34,311 nucleotides of DNA from Saprospiraceae bacterium (GCA_024762995.1 JANTGI010000020.1:1-34311), one strand, 5' to 3'. Positions 24,352-32,909 are shown, counted from the first letter of the stretch. Notes: a model not told the origin generated them from the sequence alone. Made by a program: numbers and translations.

Positions 24352-24373
24352 GAGACAAGGCACACCTTGTCTC
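24352..24373. repeat. GACAAGG-centred palindrome, copy 2
   Basis: GAGACAAGG (24352-24360), loop CACA, and CCTTGTCTC (24365-24373) form a 9-bp stem 13 bp after the glgP stop codon. The same core as the palindromes at 8378, 29006 and 31313. No T-tract follows, so it would not be a strong intrinsic terminator. Confidence 0.7.
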
Positions 24374-24393
24374 AAAATAAAAAATAAAACAAC

Positions 24394-24750
24394 ATGGAAA
24401 TTTTCAAAGAATTTACATTTGATTCAGCGCATTATTTGCCCAATGTACCGGACGGGCACAAGTGCTATCACATGCACGGACACACCTATAAGGTCAAAAT
24501 TGTTGTATCCGGTGATGTTGACCCACATTATGGATGGGTCATTGATTTTGGGGACATCAAAGCCGCCTTCAAACCCATCATGGAACAAATGGACCACCAT
24601 GTCCTAAATGACATCAAAGGCTTAGAAAATCCCACCGCCGAAAACATCGCCAAATGGATTTGGAATCAGCTAAAACCATCCGTACCGATGCTTTCCCGGA
24701 TTGAAATTTATGAAACACCTACTTCGGGATGCGCTTATACCGGAGATTAG
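24394..24750 (+). CDS. queD: 6-carboxy-5,6,7,8-tetrahydropterin synthase (QueD/PTPS family)
   Basis: Makes the pterin precursor of 7-deazaguanine from dihydroneopterin triphosphate, leading to queuosine in tRNA. 118 residues. Zinc ligands are His13 (FDSAHYLP) and His28/His30 (HMHGHTY), with catalytic Cys24 four residues before the HxH. Further marks are DFGDIK, DHHVLND, PTAENIAKWIW and IYETPTSGCAY. The Cys-x3-HGH spacing fits QueD rather than eukaryotic-type PTPS. It follows glgP by 55 bp but is unrelated in function, so it may have its own promoter, not recognised here. No other queuosine gene lies nearby. The stop codon interlocks with that of the convergent cysteine synthase gene. Confidence 0.95.
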   Translation: MEIFKEFTFDSAHYLPNVPDGHKCYHMHGHTYKVKIVVSGDVDPHYGWVIDFGDIKAAFKPIMEQMDHHVLNDIKGLENPTAENIAKWIWNQLKPSVPMLSRIEIYETPTSGCAYTGD

Positions 24751-25643
24751 CTCGACTGAAAAACGCCACTACTCAAATAACGATCACCCCGATCCGGACA
24801 AATAAATACCACCACACCCTTTTCTATCTCTCCAACCACCTTCTTAGCAACCGCAAAGGCCCCACCGGCACTCAACCCCGTAAAGATAGAGTATTTTTGC
24901 GCAAGCTCCTTCATGGATGCAATGGCTTCTTCACGGGAGACATCCATCGTTCTATCCACCCGATGCGGGTCAAATATAGCAGGTACAAACTCCGGACTCC
25001 AACGACGAATCCCGGGAATAGAAGAACCTTCGGTCGGTTGAGCCCCGATTATTTGAATTTCATCTACTTTGCCCTTCAAATATCGAGAAACCCCCATGAT
25101 GGTTCCCGTCGTACCCATGGCAGAAACAAAATGGGTCACTCGCCCGCCGGTAGCTTTCCATATCTCCGGGCCGGTGGTTTTATAATGTCCCCGCCAATTA
25201 TCCACATTAGCAAATTGATTGAGCAGATAATAACCCTTTTCAGTGACAAGGTTTTCGGCATAAACCCGTGAATATTCAATACTTTTCTCCGAAGGAGTCA
25301 ATACCACTTCCGCTCCAAAAGCACGCATCGTATCAATACGCTCCTGCGTCGCATGATCCGGCATCACTAAGGTCATTTTAACATCAAATTGCCGCGCAAT
25401 CATGGCCAAAGCGATACCGGTGTTTCCGCTGGTGGCTTCTACGACATGACTGCCGGGCTGTATGTCTCCACGCTGCAGTGCCCCTTCTAACATCGACAAG
25501 GCAGCCCGATCTTTGACACTACCGCCGGGATTTTGTCCTTCTAATTTAGCATAAAGTTGGATGTCCGGGTTATCGGTGACACCTTGCAATTGAACAATAG
25601 GTGTATGGCCGATTAATTCTAAGACATTATGAAAAGTCATCAT
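24747..25643 (-). CDS. cysM: Cysteine synthase (O-acetylserine sulfhydrylase, CysM/CysK family)
   Basis: PLP enzyme forming cysteine from O-acetylserine and sulfide or thiosulfate. 298 residues. Landmarks: GHTPIVQL, the PLP lysine in NPGGSVKDRAA (Lys44), EATSGNTGIALA, and AMGTTGTIMGVSRYL for phosphate binding. ATHATQER-type wording (PDHATQERIDTMRAFGAEV) is seen in CysM-like members; hence the gene symbol is a preference and CysK cannot be excluded. Start is ATG 25643, or ATG 25640 directly after it. It is convergent with queD, and the two stop codons share bases 24747-24750 (TTAG), which leaves no room for a terminator between them. Confidence 0.93.
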   Translation of the reverse strand: MMTFHNVLELIGHTPIVQLQGVTDNPDIQLYAKLEGQNPGGSVKDRAALSMLEGALQRGDIQPGSHVVEATSGNTGIALAMIARQFDVKMTLVMPDHATQERIDTMRAFGAEVVLTPSEKSIEYSRVYAENLVTEKGYYLLNQFANVDNWRGHYKTTGPEIWKATGGRVTHFVSAMGTTGTIMGVSRYLKGKVDEIQIIGAQPTEGSSIPGIRRWSPEFVPAIFDPHRVDRTMDVSREEAIASMKELAQKYSIFTGLSAGGAFAVAKKVVGEIEKGVVVFICPDRGDRYLSSGVFQSS

Positions 25644-25810
25644 CTATTTATTTTCTGTAACTATTTGAGTTTTGCCTTTTTTTTCACATAGTCGGCTTTT
25701 CAATAAGCCATAGTTGTTCCACGCCTAAAAAGCATTCACAAAACGAGCCGCAAGATACGTCACTTCACAATTAAATGAAGGTAAAAAGCAGCTACTTTCG
25801 TAAAAATCAC

Positions 25811-25818
25811 TAGTTTTG
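25811..25818 (+). promoter_or_regulatory. -7 box TAGTTTTG before the TonB-dependent receptor
   Basis: An exact TAnnTTTG match followed by TCCC, 16 bp before ATG 25835, predicting a very short leader. No -33 TTTG at the usual distance. Confidence 0.5.
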
Positions 25819-25834
25819 TCCCAAAATCGTACAG

Positions 25835-27631
25835 ATGAGATTCATTTTACTTTTTATGGGCTTGCTTTTTAGTCAAATGCTTACCGCCCAAGACAGTATC
25901 AGCACCCGGCAGCTCACGGAAATCAACGTCACCGACAACCGTCTATCCATCCCCTTTCGGGAAAGCGCACACGCCATCATTGTGATTCGCCAAGAACAGA
26001 TACAAGCCTATCCGGCCCACAGCACGGTCGAACTCCTCCAGCATTTTGCCGGTATTGATGTCCGCCAAAGAGGCGTGCACGGTGTACAGGCGGATATTAG
26101 TCTTCGAGGGAGTAGCTTTGAGCAAGTATTGATTTTGATGGATGGGATTCCTTTGATAGACCCGCAGACGGGACATCACAGCCTTAATTTACCCATCTCC
26201 AAAGAATCCATCCAACGCATTGAAATCATCAAAGGCCCCGCTGCCAGAATCTATGGCCCCAACGCTTTTGCCGGTGCCATTAACATCGTGACGAAACCCA
26301 CCAAAAAACACCAAGTATCTGCGACCTTCGAAGCCGGAGACTTTGGACTATGGAAAGGTCAAGTCTATGCGTCGTTGCCCAAATCCGGGACTTCCATCTC
26401 CTTAAGCACGCAAGAATCAAACGGTTACAAATATAATACAGACTATCAATTGACCAACGGTTTTATCCGGCAAGATTGGCATACGAAACAGGCACATTGG
26501 AAATTGTTGGGCGGGATGACCAGCCGCAAATTTGGAGCAAACGGTTTTTACGCCAGCCCCAAATTCAAGGATCAATACGAAGAAATCCAAACCAGCGTGG
26601 TGGCACTCCAAATGACCACTAAACGGGGAAAATGGGATTTTTCTCCAAGGCTTTATTGGCGAAGAAATCAGGATATGTATCTCTTCATCCGCCTAAAACC
26701 CGAAGTCTATCGCAATATGCACATTAGCCAAAACTTTGGCGCAGAATTAAATACCAAATACAAACATCATCATTGGACTACCGGCATAGGCCTTTCGGCC
26801 AATCGGTATCTAATTCAAAGCAATAACCTAGGCCCGCACGAAAGAACCGCGCTTGGATTGTTTTTAGAAGAAAGGATACAACTATTTGATAATCAGCTAG
26901 ATATTATACCCGGATTAAACCTTCACTATTACAGTGATTTCGGGGCAAGGCTTTTTCCCGGCTTAGATATTGGTTGGCGACCAAATAAGGCTTGGAAAGC
27001 TTATGCAAATATTGGATACACCTGGCGCACACCTTCCTATACCGACTTATTTTACGAAAGTCAAGCCAATATCGGCAACCCGAATCTGGCACCGGAATCG
27101 GCCTTAACCATAGAAGCCGGCACCAAATATCATCAAAAAAATTGGAGCGCAAGCCTAGCCATTTTTCATCGGGACGGAAAAAACATCATCGACTGGACCA
27201 AAAGCGTAGATACGGCGAAGTGGCAACCCAATAATTTCAATCAAGTAATTGCCGATGGCCTGGAGACGGAGATAAGTTTTCATCCTTCGGCACTCCCCTT
27301 CCGCCTTTCGGCCAATTATACCTACATCCAAACCGACCTGACAACCACCGAATCCGTCCTTTCGCGCTACGCCTTGAATAACTTAAAACACCAATTCAAT
27401 AGCGATTTTGATTTCCGATTTGCCCAAAAAGGCCGCCTGAATATTTCCTATCGCTATTTAGACCGTGTCACGCTTCCTGATTATGATTTGTGGGATGCAA
27501 AAATTTCTTGGACATTCTCTTCTTTTGCCATTTTTGCGCAAGCGAATAACCTACTCAACGAGTCCTATACGGAGACCAATTTAGTACAGATGCCCGGTCG
27601 ATGGTTTGTAGCCGGTATCCGTTTTCAATAG
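25835..27631 (+). CDS. TonB-dependent outer-membrane receptor (BtuB-like size)
   Basis: 598 residues. Signal peptide about 1-18 (MRFILLFMGLLFSQMLTA). A plug domain follows (about 35-155), with AHSTVELLQHFAGIDVRQRG, ISLRGSSFEQVLILMDGIPL and RIEIIKGPAARIYGPNAFAG. The rest is a 22-strand-type barrel ending RWFVAGIRFQ. It lacks the N-terminal carboxypeptidase-like domain of SusC-type receptors and has no SusD partner, so polysaccharide import is unlikely; size and plug resemble BtuB and siderophore receptors. No cobalamin riboswitch or iron-box was recognised in the 190-bp upstream region, so the ligand stays open. Neighbours on both sides are minus-strand genes. Confidence 0.92.
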   Translation: MRFILLFMGLLFSQMLTAQDSISTRQLTEINVTDNRLSIPFRESAHAIIVIRQEQIQAYPAHSTVELLQHFAGIDVRQRGVHGVQADISLRGSSFEQVLILMDGIPLIDPQTGHHSLNLPISKESIQRIEIIKGPAARIYGPNAFAGAINIVTKPTKKHQVSATFEAGDFGLWKGQVYASLPKSGTSISLSTQESNGYKYNTDYQLTNGFIRQDWHTKQAHWKLLGGMTSRKFGANGFYASPKFKDQYEEIQTSVVALQMTTKRGKWDFSPRLYWRRNQDMYLFIRLKPEVYRNMHISQNFGAELNTKYKHHHWTTGIGLSANRYLIQSNNLGPHERTALGLFLEERIQLFDNQLDIIPGLNLHYYSDFGARLFPGLDIGWRPNKAWKAYANIGYTWRTPSYTDLFYESQANIGNPNLAPESALTIEAGTKYHQKNWSASLAIFHRDGKNIIDWTKSVDTAKWQPNNFNQVIADGLETEISFHPSALPFRLSANYTYIQTDLTTTESVLSRYALNNLKHQFNSDFDFRFAQKGRLNISYRYLDRVTLPDYDLWDAKISWTFSSFAIFAQANNLLNESYTETNLVQMPGRWFVAGIRFQ

Positions 27632-27642
27632 GCAGCCCATCT

Positions 27643-28947
27643 TCAAAAATGTCGTTGATAAAAATCCAAAACAGCATCATCGACAATCACATCCCGCATG
27701 GTAATACGCTCCTTCAAGACAATGCCTTCGAGCGTCCGACATCGACTAAGTGCGACGTATAACTGCCCATGTGCAAAGGCACCGCGCCCCATATCGATAA
27801 TGGTTTTGTCAAAGGTTTTGCCCTGACTTTTATGAATCGTTATTGCCCAAGCAGGACGTAGTGGAAACTGTGTAAAGGTGCCAAGCACTTCATTTTCAAT
27901 TTTATTCGGATTTTTTTCATCCACCTTATACTTAATAATTTCCCAAACCAATTGGGGGACATCAATCTGCCGGATTTGATTATTTTCTTTGACTTCTACG
28001 ATAATTTTCTCGGAAGAGAGAGAGACAATACGCCCAATCGTGCCATTGTAAAACCGTTTTTCCACATCATTGCGCAAAAACATCACCTGCGCCCCTTCCT
28101 TCAAGGCAAGAATCTGCTCCGTCGGAAAAAGTCGATGATCAAACTTCCCTTCAATCTTAGCGAAATAATTAAATACGGGCATAGTCAACTTATCCATCTG
28201 TTTTTGATTGATACGATTGACTGTTGCATTCCTTGCGGAAAGAGTAATATAAAAGGCTTCCGCTTCAAACTTAGGCAAATACCGACTATTCAAATCTTCT
28301 AAATCATCATAATCCACTCGACCATTGCGAACGGCATCCAGCAGACGCAAAAAAAGTCGGTTTTCCTGCCGATAAATCTTCCGAAATTCCAAATACTCTA
28401 GGTGAAAACCATCTTCAAAGACCTTGGCAGAAAAGAAAAAAGGAGTTTCATAATGACTTTCCATAAAATATTTCTCCTCCGCTGAAGCAACTACCGGCGG
28501 AAGCTGAAACATATCGCCGACCAAAACCACCTGAACCCCGCCAAAAGGTAGCGGATTGTCTCTATTTATCCTTAAAAACCGATCCACATTGTCCAACATA
28601 TCGGCCCGAACCATAGAGATTTCGTCAATGACCAAAATCTCCATATTTTGGTAAAGGGCTCGTTTTTTCTTAGAGGCCGGTTTGAGATCACGGATGGTCA
28701 TCAACCGCGGCGGAAACCCAAAAAAGGAATGGATGGTTTGCCCTTTGACATTAATGGCCGCGACACCGGTGGGCGCCAAAACGACCATTTGCTTACGCGT
28801 GGCATCCCGCAGGAGGTTAAGAAAGGTACTCTTACCGGTTCCTGCTTTTCCGGTAATAAAGAAATTTTCTCCTTGCTGCTCAATGGCATTCAGGGCATAT
28901 CTAAAATCATCATTCAGCTCTAAGGCTTTGAAAGGCTTTTTTTCCAC
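27643..28947 (-). CDS. Pif1/Dda-like SF1 DNA helicase
   Basis: ATP-driven 5'-3' helicase of superfamily 1B. Walker A is GKAGTGKSTFL, Walker B is VIDEISMVRADM, with VVLVGDMFQLPPV and a C-terminal AWAITIHKSQGKTFD and YVALSRCRTLEG. There is no nuclease or RecD N-terminal domain. About 434 residues, compact for the family. The longest frame opens at ATG 28974, but a TAnnTTTG promoter box (28959-28952) lies inside it. GTG 28947, just after the box, gives VEKKPFKALELNDDF as the N-terminus and a nearly leaderless transcript. The start is therefore uncertain. Expected roles: displacing G-quadruplexes or R-loops and aiding replication or repair. No partner gene adjoins it. Confidence 0.9.
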   Translation of the reverse strand: MEKKPFKALELNDDFRYALNAIEQQGENFFITGKAGTGKSTFLNLLRDATRKQMVVLAPTGVAAINVKGQTIHSFFGFPPRLMTIRDLKPASKKKRALYQNMEILVIDEISMVRADMLDNVDRFLRINRDNPLPFGGVQVVLVGDMFQLPPVVASAEEKYFMESHYETPFFFSAKVFEDGFHLEYLEFRKIYRQENRLFLRLLDAVRNGRVDYDDLEDLNSRYLPKFEAEAFYITLSARNATVNRINQKQMDKLTMPVFNYFAKIEGKFDHRLFPTEQILALKEGAQVMFLRNDVEKRFYNGTIGRIVSLSSEKIIVEVKENNQIRQIDVPQLVWEIIKYKVDEKNPNKIENEVLGTFTQFPLRPAWAITIHKSQGKTFDKTIIDMGRGAFAHGQLYVALSRCRTLEGIVLKERITMRDVIVDDAVLDFYQRHF

Positions 28948-28951
28948 ACAG

Positions 28952-28959
28952 CAAAGATA
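28952..28959 (-). promoter_or_regulatory. -7 box TATCTTTG before the helicase gene
   Basis: An exact TAnnTTTG match on the minus strand, five bases before the GTG at 28947. It falls within the first nine codons of the longest frame. Confidence 0.45.
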
Positions 28960-29005
28960 AGAAAGACACCCCACTTAAAAGAAACTTTAATCTAACTTGA
29001 CCAGA

Positions 29006-29053
29006 AACGATACGAGTAAAGACAAGGCATGCCTTGTCTTTACTCGTATCGTT
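29006..29053. repeat. 48-bp perfect palindrome, copy 3 of the GGCATGCC family
   Basis: Bases 29006-29053 are their own reverse complement without a mismatch, centred on GACAAGGCATGCCTTGTC. It lies between the cdd 3' end (29073) and the upstream end of the helicase gene (28974). It is the longest member of the family and is followed at once by ACACCGTT units. As a transcript it would fold into a 22-bp stem; no long T-tract follows on either strand. Confidence 0.85.
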
Positions 29054-29069
29054 ACACCGTTACACCGTT
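29054..29069. repeat. 8-bp repeat ACACCGTT, two units
   Basis: Two perfect ACACCGTT units directly follow the palindrome at 29006-29053 and end 3 bp before the cdd stop codon. Same unit as the array at 11015. Confidence 0.65.
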
Positions 29070-29072
29070 ACA

Positions 29073-29558
29073 TTACCTCCCTGCCAAGGCATCCCCATCA
29101 AAGCCAAAAGGAAGTAAAGAGCGACCTTCCGGAATCACCAACACATCGCCCTTTTCAGCTTGAAGGATAATTTCCATCGGTTGACGCTGTTTATTTTCCG
29201 TCTCCAAAATAACCTGACGACAAGCGCCACAAGGCGCAGCCGGTTTCAATTGCGGATGTTCTTTACTTTTTACGGTAACAGCCATGCGTAGGATCTTTAC
29301 ATTCGGAAATTGTGCGGCAGCGGCGGCCAAAGCCACTCTTTCGGCACACAGACATAAAGGATAGGCTGCATTTTCATAATTGGCACCGGAAATAATCTCT
29401 CCATTAGCCAGTTCAATAGCCGCGGCCACTTGGAAGCCGGAATAAGGAGAATAAGATTTTTTTAGGGCTTTCTTGGCTTCTTTCAGGACAACACGCTGCA
29501 TATCAGTCAATTTTCTAGTTGACTTGTGTTGTTCATATCTAAAAATATGTTCTTTCAT
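29073..29558 (-). CDS. cdd: Cytidine deaminase
   Basis: Zinc enzyme converting cytidine and deoxycytidine to uridine forms in pyrimidine salvage. Landmarks: SYSPYSGFQVAAAIELANGE, NYENAAYPLCLCAERVAL with Cys71 and catalytic Glu73, and APCGACRQV with Cys110 and Cys113. These are the three zinc Cys of the tetrameric-type enzyme. ATG 29558 gives 161 residues, normal for Bacteroidota enzymes, starting MKEHIFRYEQHKSTRKLTDMQ. The longer frame from 29624 adds 22 residues without family resemblance. Stands alone on the minus strand; the 3' side carries a palindrome and repeat units. Confidence 0.95.
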   Translation of the reverse strand: MKEHIFRYEQHKSTRKLTDMQRVVLKEAKKALKKSYSPYSGFQVAAAIELANGEIISGANYENAAYPLCLCAERVALAAAAAQFPNVKILRMAVTVKSKEHPQLKPAAPCGACRQVILETENKQRQPMEIILQAEKGDVLVIPEGRSLLPFGFDGDALAGR

Positions 29559-29925
29559 AATAGAAAAATTTAGGGAATCTTCCATACCAACACCGTTTTT
29601 CTCTATCACATTCCCAACGCACACTTCCCAATCAAAAGCTATAAACCATTCATTTTAGTGCATACTTGCTCCAATAGAAATGAAATTTAAATTATTTGAA
29701 ACAAATATTGTGCAAATGATAGGATTTAACCAAAATTTACTCAATATTTGCGTTTGGGAACAAGGTAACAGATTTAGGCTCATCTTGTTTATTTTTCACA
29801 GATCGAAAACCAAGACAATCGCCACGTTAGTGATTCTCCTTGGTTTTTAAAAAAATCGTAACGTTGAAGTCATCGCAGGATTTTGTCAAAAACAGACAGA
29901 CTAAAGCGTTACAAAAAATCAAAGC
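29559..29925. other. Divergent intergenic region with a long hairpin
   Basis: No gene is visible. An AT-rich stretch (29640-29760) precedes a hairpin at 29806-29847. GTAACG near 29857 and CGTTAC near 29911 form a further inverted pair around the start region of the plus-strand gene at 29926. No exact TAnnTTTG box was found for either gene. Confidence 0.5.
29806..29847. promoter_or_regulatory. Three-tier hairpin in the leader of the saccharopine dehydrogenase-like gene
   Basis: AAAACCAAG (29806-29814) pairs with CTTGGTTTT (29839-29847). Inside, AATC/GATT and CAC-GTTA-GTG extend the stem with small internal loops. The 3' side runs into T5-A7. It lies between divergent genes, where a terminator is not expected, so a leader or regulatory structure is more likely. 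Function unknown. Confidence 0.4.
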
Positions 29926-31263
29926 ATGAACAAAATACTAGTTTTGGGTGCAGGAAGATCAGCTACCGCACTAATCAATTACCTTCTAGATGAAGCGTGT
30001 AAAAATAGTTGGTTTGTAACAGTCGCAGACTCCAATTTGGAAGCCGCGCAGCAAAAGGTCAATGACCACTCCTGTGGTCGGGCGATATGGCTCAATGTCA
30101 CCAATGTAGAAGATAGAAAAGCAGTCATTGCGAAAACAGATTTAGTCATTTCGCTTCTTCCCCCATTTTTGCATACACTGGTGGCAGAAGATTGTTTGCT
30201 CTTAGGCAAGCATCTGTTAACGGCATCGTATGTCAGCCAAGGATTTTATAGTAAAGCGGATGAAGTACGTGAAAAAGCCTTAATTTTTATGGGCGAATTG
30301 GGTTTGGACCCCGGTCTTGACCACATGTCCGCGATGCAAAAAATCAACGAAATAAGAGAAGGGGGCGGCAAGTTAACCGCCTTTCGCTCCTTCACCGGTG
30401 GCCTGGTCGCTCCCGAAAGCGATGACAACCCTTGGCATTACAAAATCAGCTGGAATCCCCGTAACGTCGTACTCGCCGGCCAAGGTACTGCCCAATACAT
30501 CAAAGATGGCAAATATAAGTTTGTACCCTATCACCGACTGTTTTCTCAAGCCGTTCCTATTGATATTCAAGGAATGGGCACCTATGAAGTCTATGCCAAT
30601 CGGGACTCCTTACTCTATCGGAGCAGCTATGGTCTTGATGACATCCCCCAATTAATTCGTGGGACTATTCGCTATCCGGGCTATTCCAGAGCTTGGAACG
30701 CACTCATTAAAATCGGCTATACTAATGCTGATTTTCCAATAATGAATTCGGAGGATTTGACCTACTATCAACTCACCGAAGCTTTTTTGGGAAATAATAA
30801 CAGAGCCAGCACCCTAAAAGAATGCATTGCTGACCTAATCAATGAAGATGTTGACTCCGATGTCATGCACAAACTGGAATGGCTGGGAATCTTCAGTCGC
30901 AAAAAAATCAATCTCAAAGATGCCACCCCGGCAAAAATACTTGAAGAGCTACTACTCAAAAAATGGAAGTTGAAAAAGAATGACAAAGACATGGTCATTA
31001 TGCAGCATGAGTTTGAATACACCCAAAATGGGAAAAACTACTTGCTGACCTCTACTTTAGTGATGAAAGGTGAAGACAGCCAACACACCGCCATGTCCAA
31101 ACTGGTGGGACTACCTTTAGGCATTACTGCCAAAATGGTCATGGCCGGCAAACTAACCACTCCCGGCGTAAACATCCCCGTACTAAAAGAAGTCTATACT
31201 CTGGTTTTGGATGAACTCGAAAAAATGGGCATCGTATTTCAAGATAGCTTGGTGGAAATTTAA
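29926..31263 (+). CDS. Saccharopine dehydrogenase-like oxidoreductase
   Basis: 445 residues. The N-terminus MNKILVLGAGRSATALINYL is a Rossmann nucleotide-binding loop (GAGRSA), followed by VADSNLEAAQ and LVISLLPPFLHTLVAEDCL. ELGLDPGLDHMSAM and the C-terminal half match the glutamate-forming saccharopine dehydrogenase group (yeast Lys9-type). That reaction interconverts saccharopine with aminoadipate semialdehyde and glutamate, in lysine breakdown in many bacteria. The reading frame is intact. No lysine-ketoglutarate reductase gene lies beside it, so the direct substrate is inferred from family only; related enzymes acting on carboxynorspermidine are an alternative. Immediately after the stop, CCGGA/TCCGG (31267-31285) forms a small hairpin. 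Confidence 0.85.
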   Translation: MNKILVLGAGRSATALINYLLDEACKNSWFVTVADSNLEAAQQKVNDHSCGRAIWLNVTNVEDRKAVIAKTDLVISLLPPFLHTLVAEDCLLLGKHLLTASYVSQGFYSKADEVREKALIFMGELGLDPGLDHMSAMQKINEIREGGGKLTAFRSFTGGLVAPESDDNPWHYKISWNPRNVVLAGQGTAQYIKDGKYKFVPYHRLFSQAVPIDIQGMGTYEVYANRDSLLYRSSYGLDDIPQLIRGTIRYPGYSRAWNALIKIGYTNADFPIMNSEDLTYYQLTEAFLGNNNRASTLKECIADLINEDVDSDVMHKLEWLGIFSRKKINLKDATPAKILEELLLKKWKLKKNDKDMVIMQHEFEYTQNGKNYLLTSTLVMKGEDSQHTAMSKLVGLPLGITAKMVMAGKLTTPGVNIPVLKEVYTLVLDELEKMGIVFQDSLVEI

Positions 31264-31312
31264 AGACCGGAATGATTTAATCCGGAAGACCATTGGGGAT
31301 ATAAGCGGAAGA

Positions 31313-31331
31313 TACAAAGCATGACTTTGTG
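31313..31331. repeat. ACAAAG-CATGA-CTTTGT palindrome, copy 4
   Basis: ACAAAG (31314-31319) pairs with CTTTGT (31325-31330) around CATGA, 50 bp after the saccharopine dehydrogenase-like gene. It is a diverged member of the GGCATGCC family; the arms differ in sequence from other copies yet still pair. Confidence 0.5.
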
Positions 31332-31433
31332 TGGCGCGAGCTTGTATTAAATTGGAAAAAGCTCAAATTAATTGAGTTTATAGGTGTTTGTAGCTAAAAA
31401 AATGCCCAAACCATTGATTTATGCAAATCGCTT

Positions 31434-32909
31434 TTAAAACGATACTCCATCAAACCACTCGTCCACCAAATCCGCCTCAAGACTTGGCTTCAATCGGTGA
31501 TAAAACTCATTTTTGTGCAAGTCATAGACATAATCCGTTGACCATTCCTTATAATTTTCCGCAAGGGCTTCCAATGCTTCTGCAATATAGATAATTTCGT
31601 CATTGCTCATCGTGGGATGGATGGACAAACGCACCCAACCGGGCTTTTGAGAATAATCACCATGGCTGATCCTGTTGACGATTTTACGAGACTTCTGATA
31701 GGAGACTTCCAATAAATAATGGCCGTAAGTACCCGCACAAGAGCAACCGCCACGAGTCTGAATACCAAATCGGTCATTGAGTATTTTTACCGCAAGGTTG
31801 TAATGAATATCCTCATAGTAAAAAGAAATAACACCCAACCGATCCGGATGATTATCGGCCAACAAATGCAAACCTTTTATGGCCTTCATTCGATTCCACA
31901 AAATTGCTAATTGCTCGTGCTCCCTTTCCAATATCTGCTTGACCCCCATTTTTTCCTTCAACTGAATGCTCAATGCCGCCCGCATCGTCTGCAAAAAACT
32001 CGGGGTGCCTCCATCTTCTCTTGCTTCAATCTCTTCGATATAACTGTGCTCGCCCCAAGGATTGGTCCAATTGACCGTCCCGCCCCCCGGATTATCAGGC
32101 ACTCTGTTTTTATATAATTCCGCCTTAAAAATCAGCACGCCGGATGACCCGGGCCCTCCCAAAAACTTATGCGGAGAAAAATAAATCGCATCCAATCTCT
32201 CCAAAGGATTCGCCGGATTCATATCGATATCAATATAAGGCGCCGAACAGGCAAAGTCCACAAAACAAAGCCCTTCATGTTGGTGCATCACTTTCGCAAT
32301 TTCATGGTACGGAGTGATAATTCCGGTGACATTGGAGCAAGAAGTAACCGCCGCAATTTTGGTACGATTTGGATAGCTTTCCACCAACTCGACCAAATTA
32401 TCAAGATCAACCAACCCATCCTCCGTGGCCTTAATAACAACCACATCGGCAATCGTTTCGAGCCAAGAAGTCTGATTAGAATGATGTTCCATATGCGTCA
32501 CCAGTACCAGCGGGCGATCTTTTTCGTCAATATTTACTAAGGAACTAAAGCGCTCGTGCAGCTTTAAGCCCAAGATCCGCTGAAACTTATTAATCACACC
32601 GGTCATCCCCGAATTGGACGAAATAATCACATCAGACTCCGCAGCATGGACATGATTTTTGATGATGTTTTTAGCTCGATGATAGGCTTTTGTCATAGCT
32701 GTTCCGGTCGTGGATGTTTCGGTGTGGGTATTCCCTACAAAAACTCCTATATCATGGCTAATCCGCTCTTCAATCGGTCCATAAAGCCGCCCGCTCGCTG
32801 TCCAATCCGCATAAATCAAAGGCTTCTGCCCATAAGGGGAGACAAATTTTTCATGAGCACCTATAATGTTTTCCCGAAAGGGGGCAAAATGTTTTTCCAG
32901 TTTTGTCAT
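31434..32909 (-). CDS. Class V aminotransferase / cysteine desulfurase-like PLP enzyme
   Basis: PLP enzyme of fold type I. Landmarks: YADWTASGRLYGPIEERI, NTHTETSTTGTAMT, VTHMEHHSNQTSW, and the Schiff-base lysine in FSPHKFLGGPGSSG (248 in this numbering). A Cys-rich RGGCSCAGTYGHYLL near the C-terminal third resembles the reactive-Cys loop of cysteine desulfurases. With about 491 residues it is longer than SufS/IscS (about 400), with an added C-terminal tail, and it forms a distinct subgroup of unknown substrate. Starts: ATG 32957, 32921 or 32909; I favour 32909 because MTKLEKHFAPFRE looks like the true N-terminus, but the promoter box at 32971-32978 would allow any of them. No suf or isc genes nearby. 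Confidence 0.85.
   Translation of the reverse strand: MTKLEKHFAPFRENIIGAHEKFVSPYGQKPLIYADWTASGRLYGPIEERISHDIGVFVGNTHTETSTTGTAMTKAYHRAKNIIKNHVHAAESDVIISSNSGMTGVINKFQRILGLKLHERFSSLVNIDEKDRPLVLVTHMEHHSNQTSWLETIADVVVIKATEDGLVDLDNLVELVESYPNRTKIAAVTSCSNVTGIITPYHEIAKVMHQHEGLCFVDFACSAPYIDIDMNPANPLERLDAIYFSPHKFLGGPGSSGVLIFKAELYKNRVPDNPGGGTVNWTNPWGEHSYIEEIEAREDGGTPSFLQTMRAALSIQLKEKMGVKQILEREHEQLAILWNRMKAIKGLHLLADNHPDRLGVISFYYEDIHYNLAVKILNDRFGIQTRGGCSCAGTYGHYLLEVSYQKSRKIVNRISHGDYSQKPGWVRLSIHPTMSNDEIIYIAEALEALAENYKEWSTDYVYDLHKNEFYHRLKPSLEADLVDEWFDGVSF

Noticed and set aside
24729-25271. 180-residue plus-strand frame opposite cysM
   Set aside because: It is a shadow of the well-conserved cysteine synthase gene on the minus strand and has no recognisable domain.
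25644-25834. Cobalamin riboswitch before the BtuB-sized TonB receptor
   Set aside because: No B12-box-like conserved core was seen; the promoter box is only 16 bp from the start codon, so a riboswitch cannot fit in the leader.
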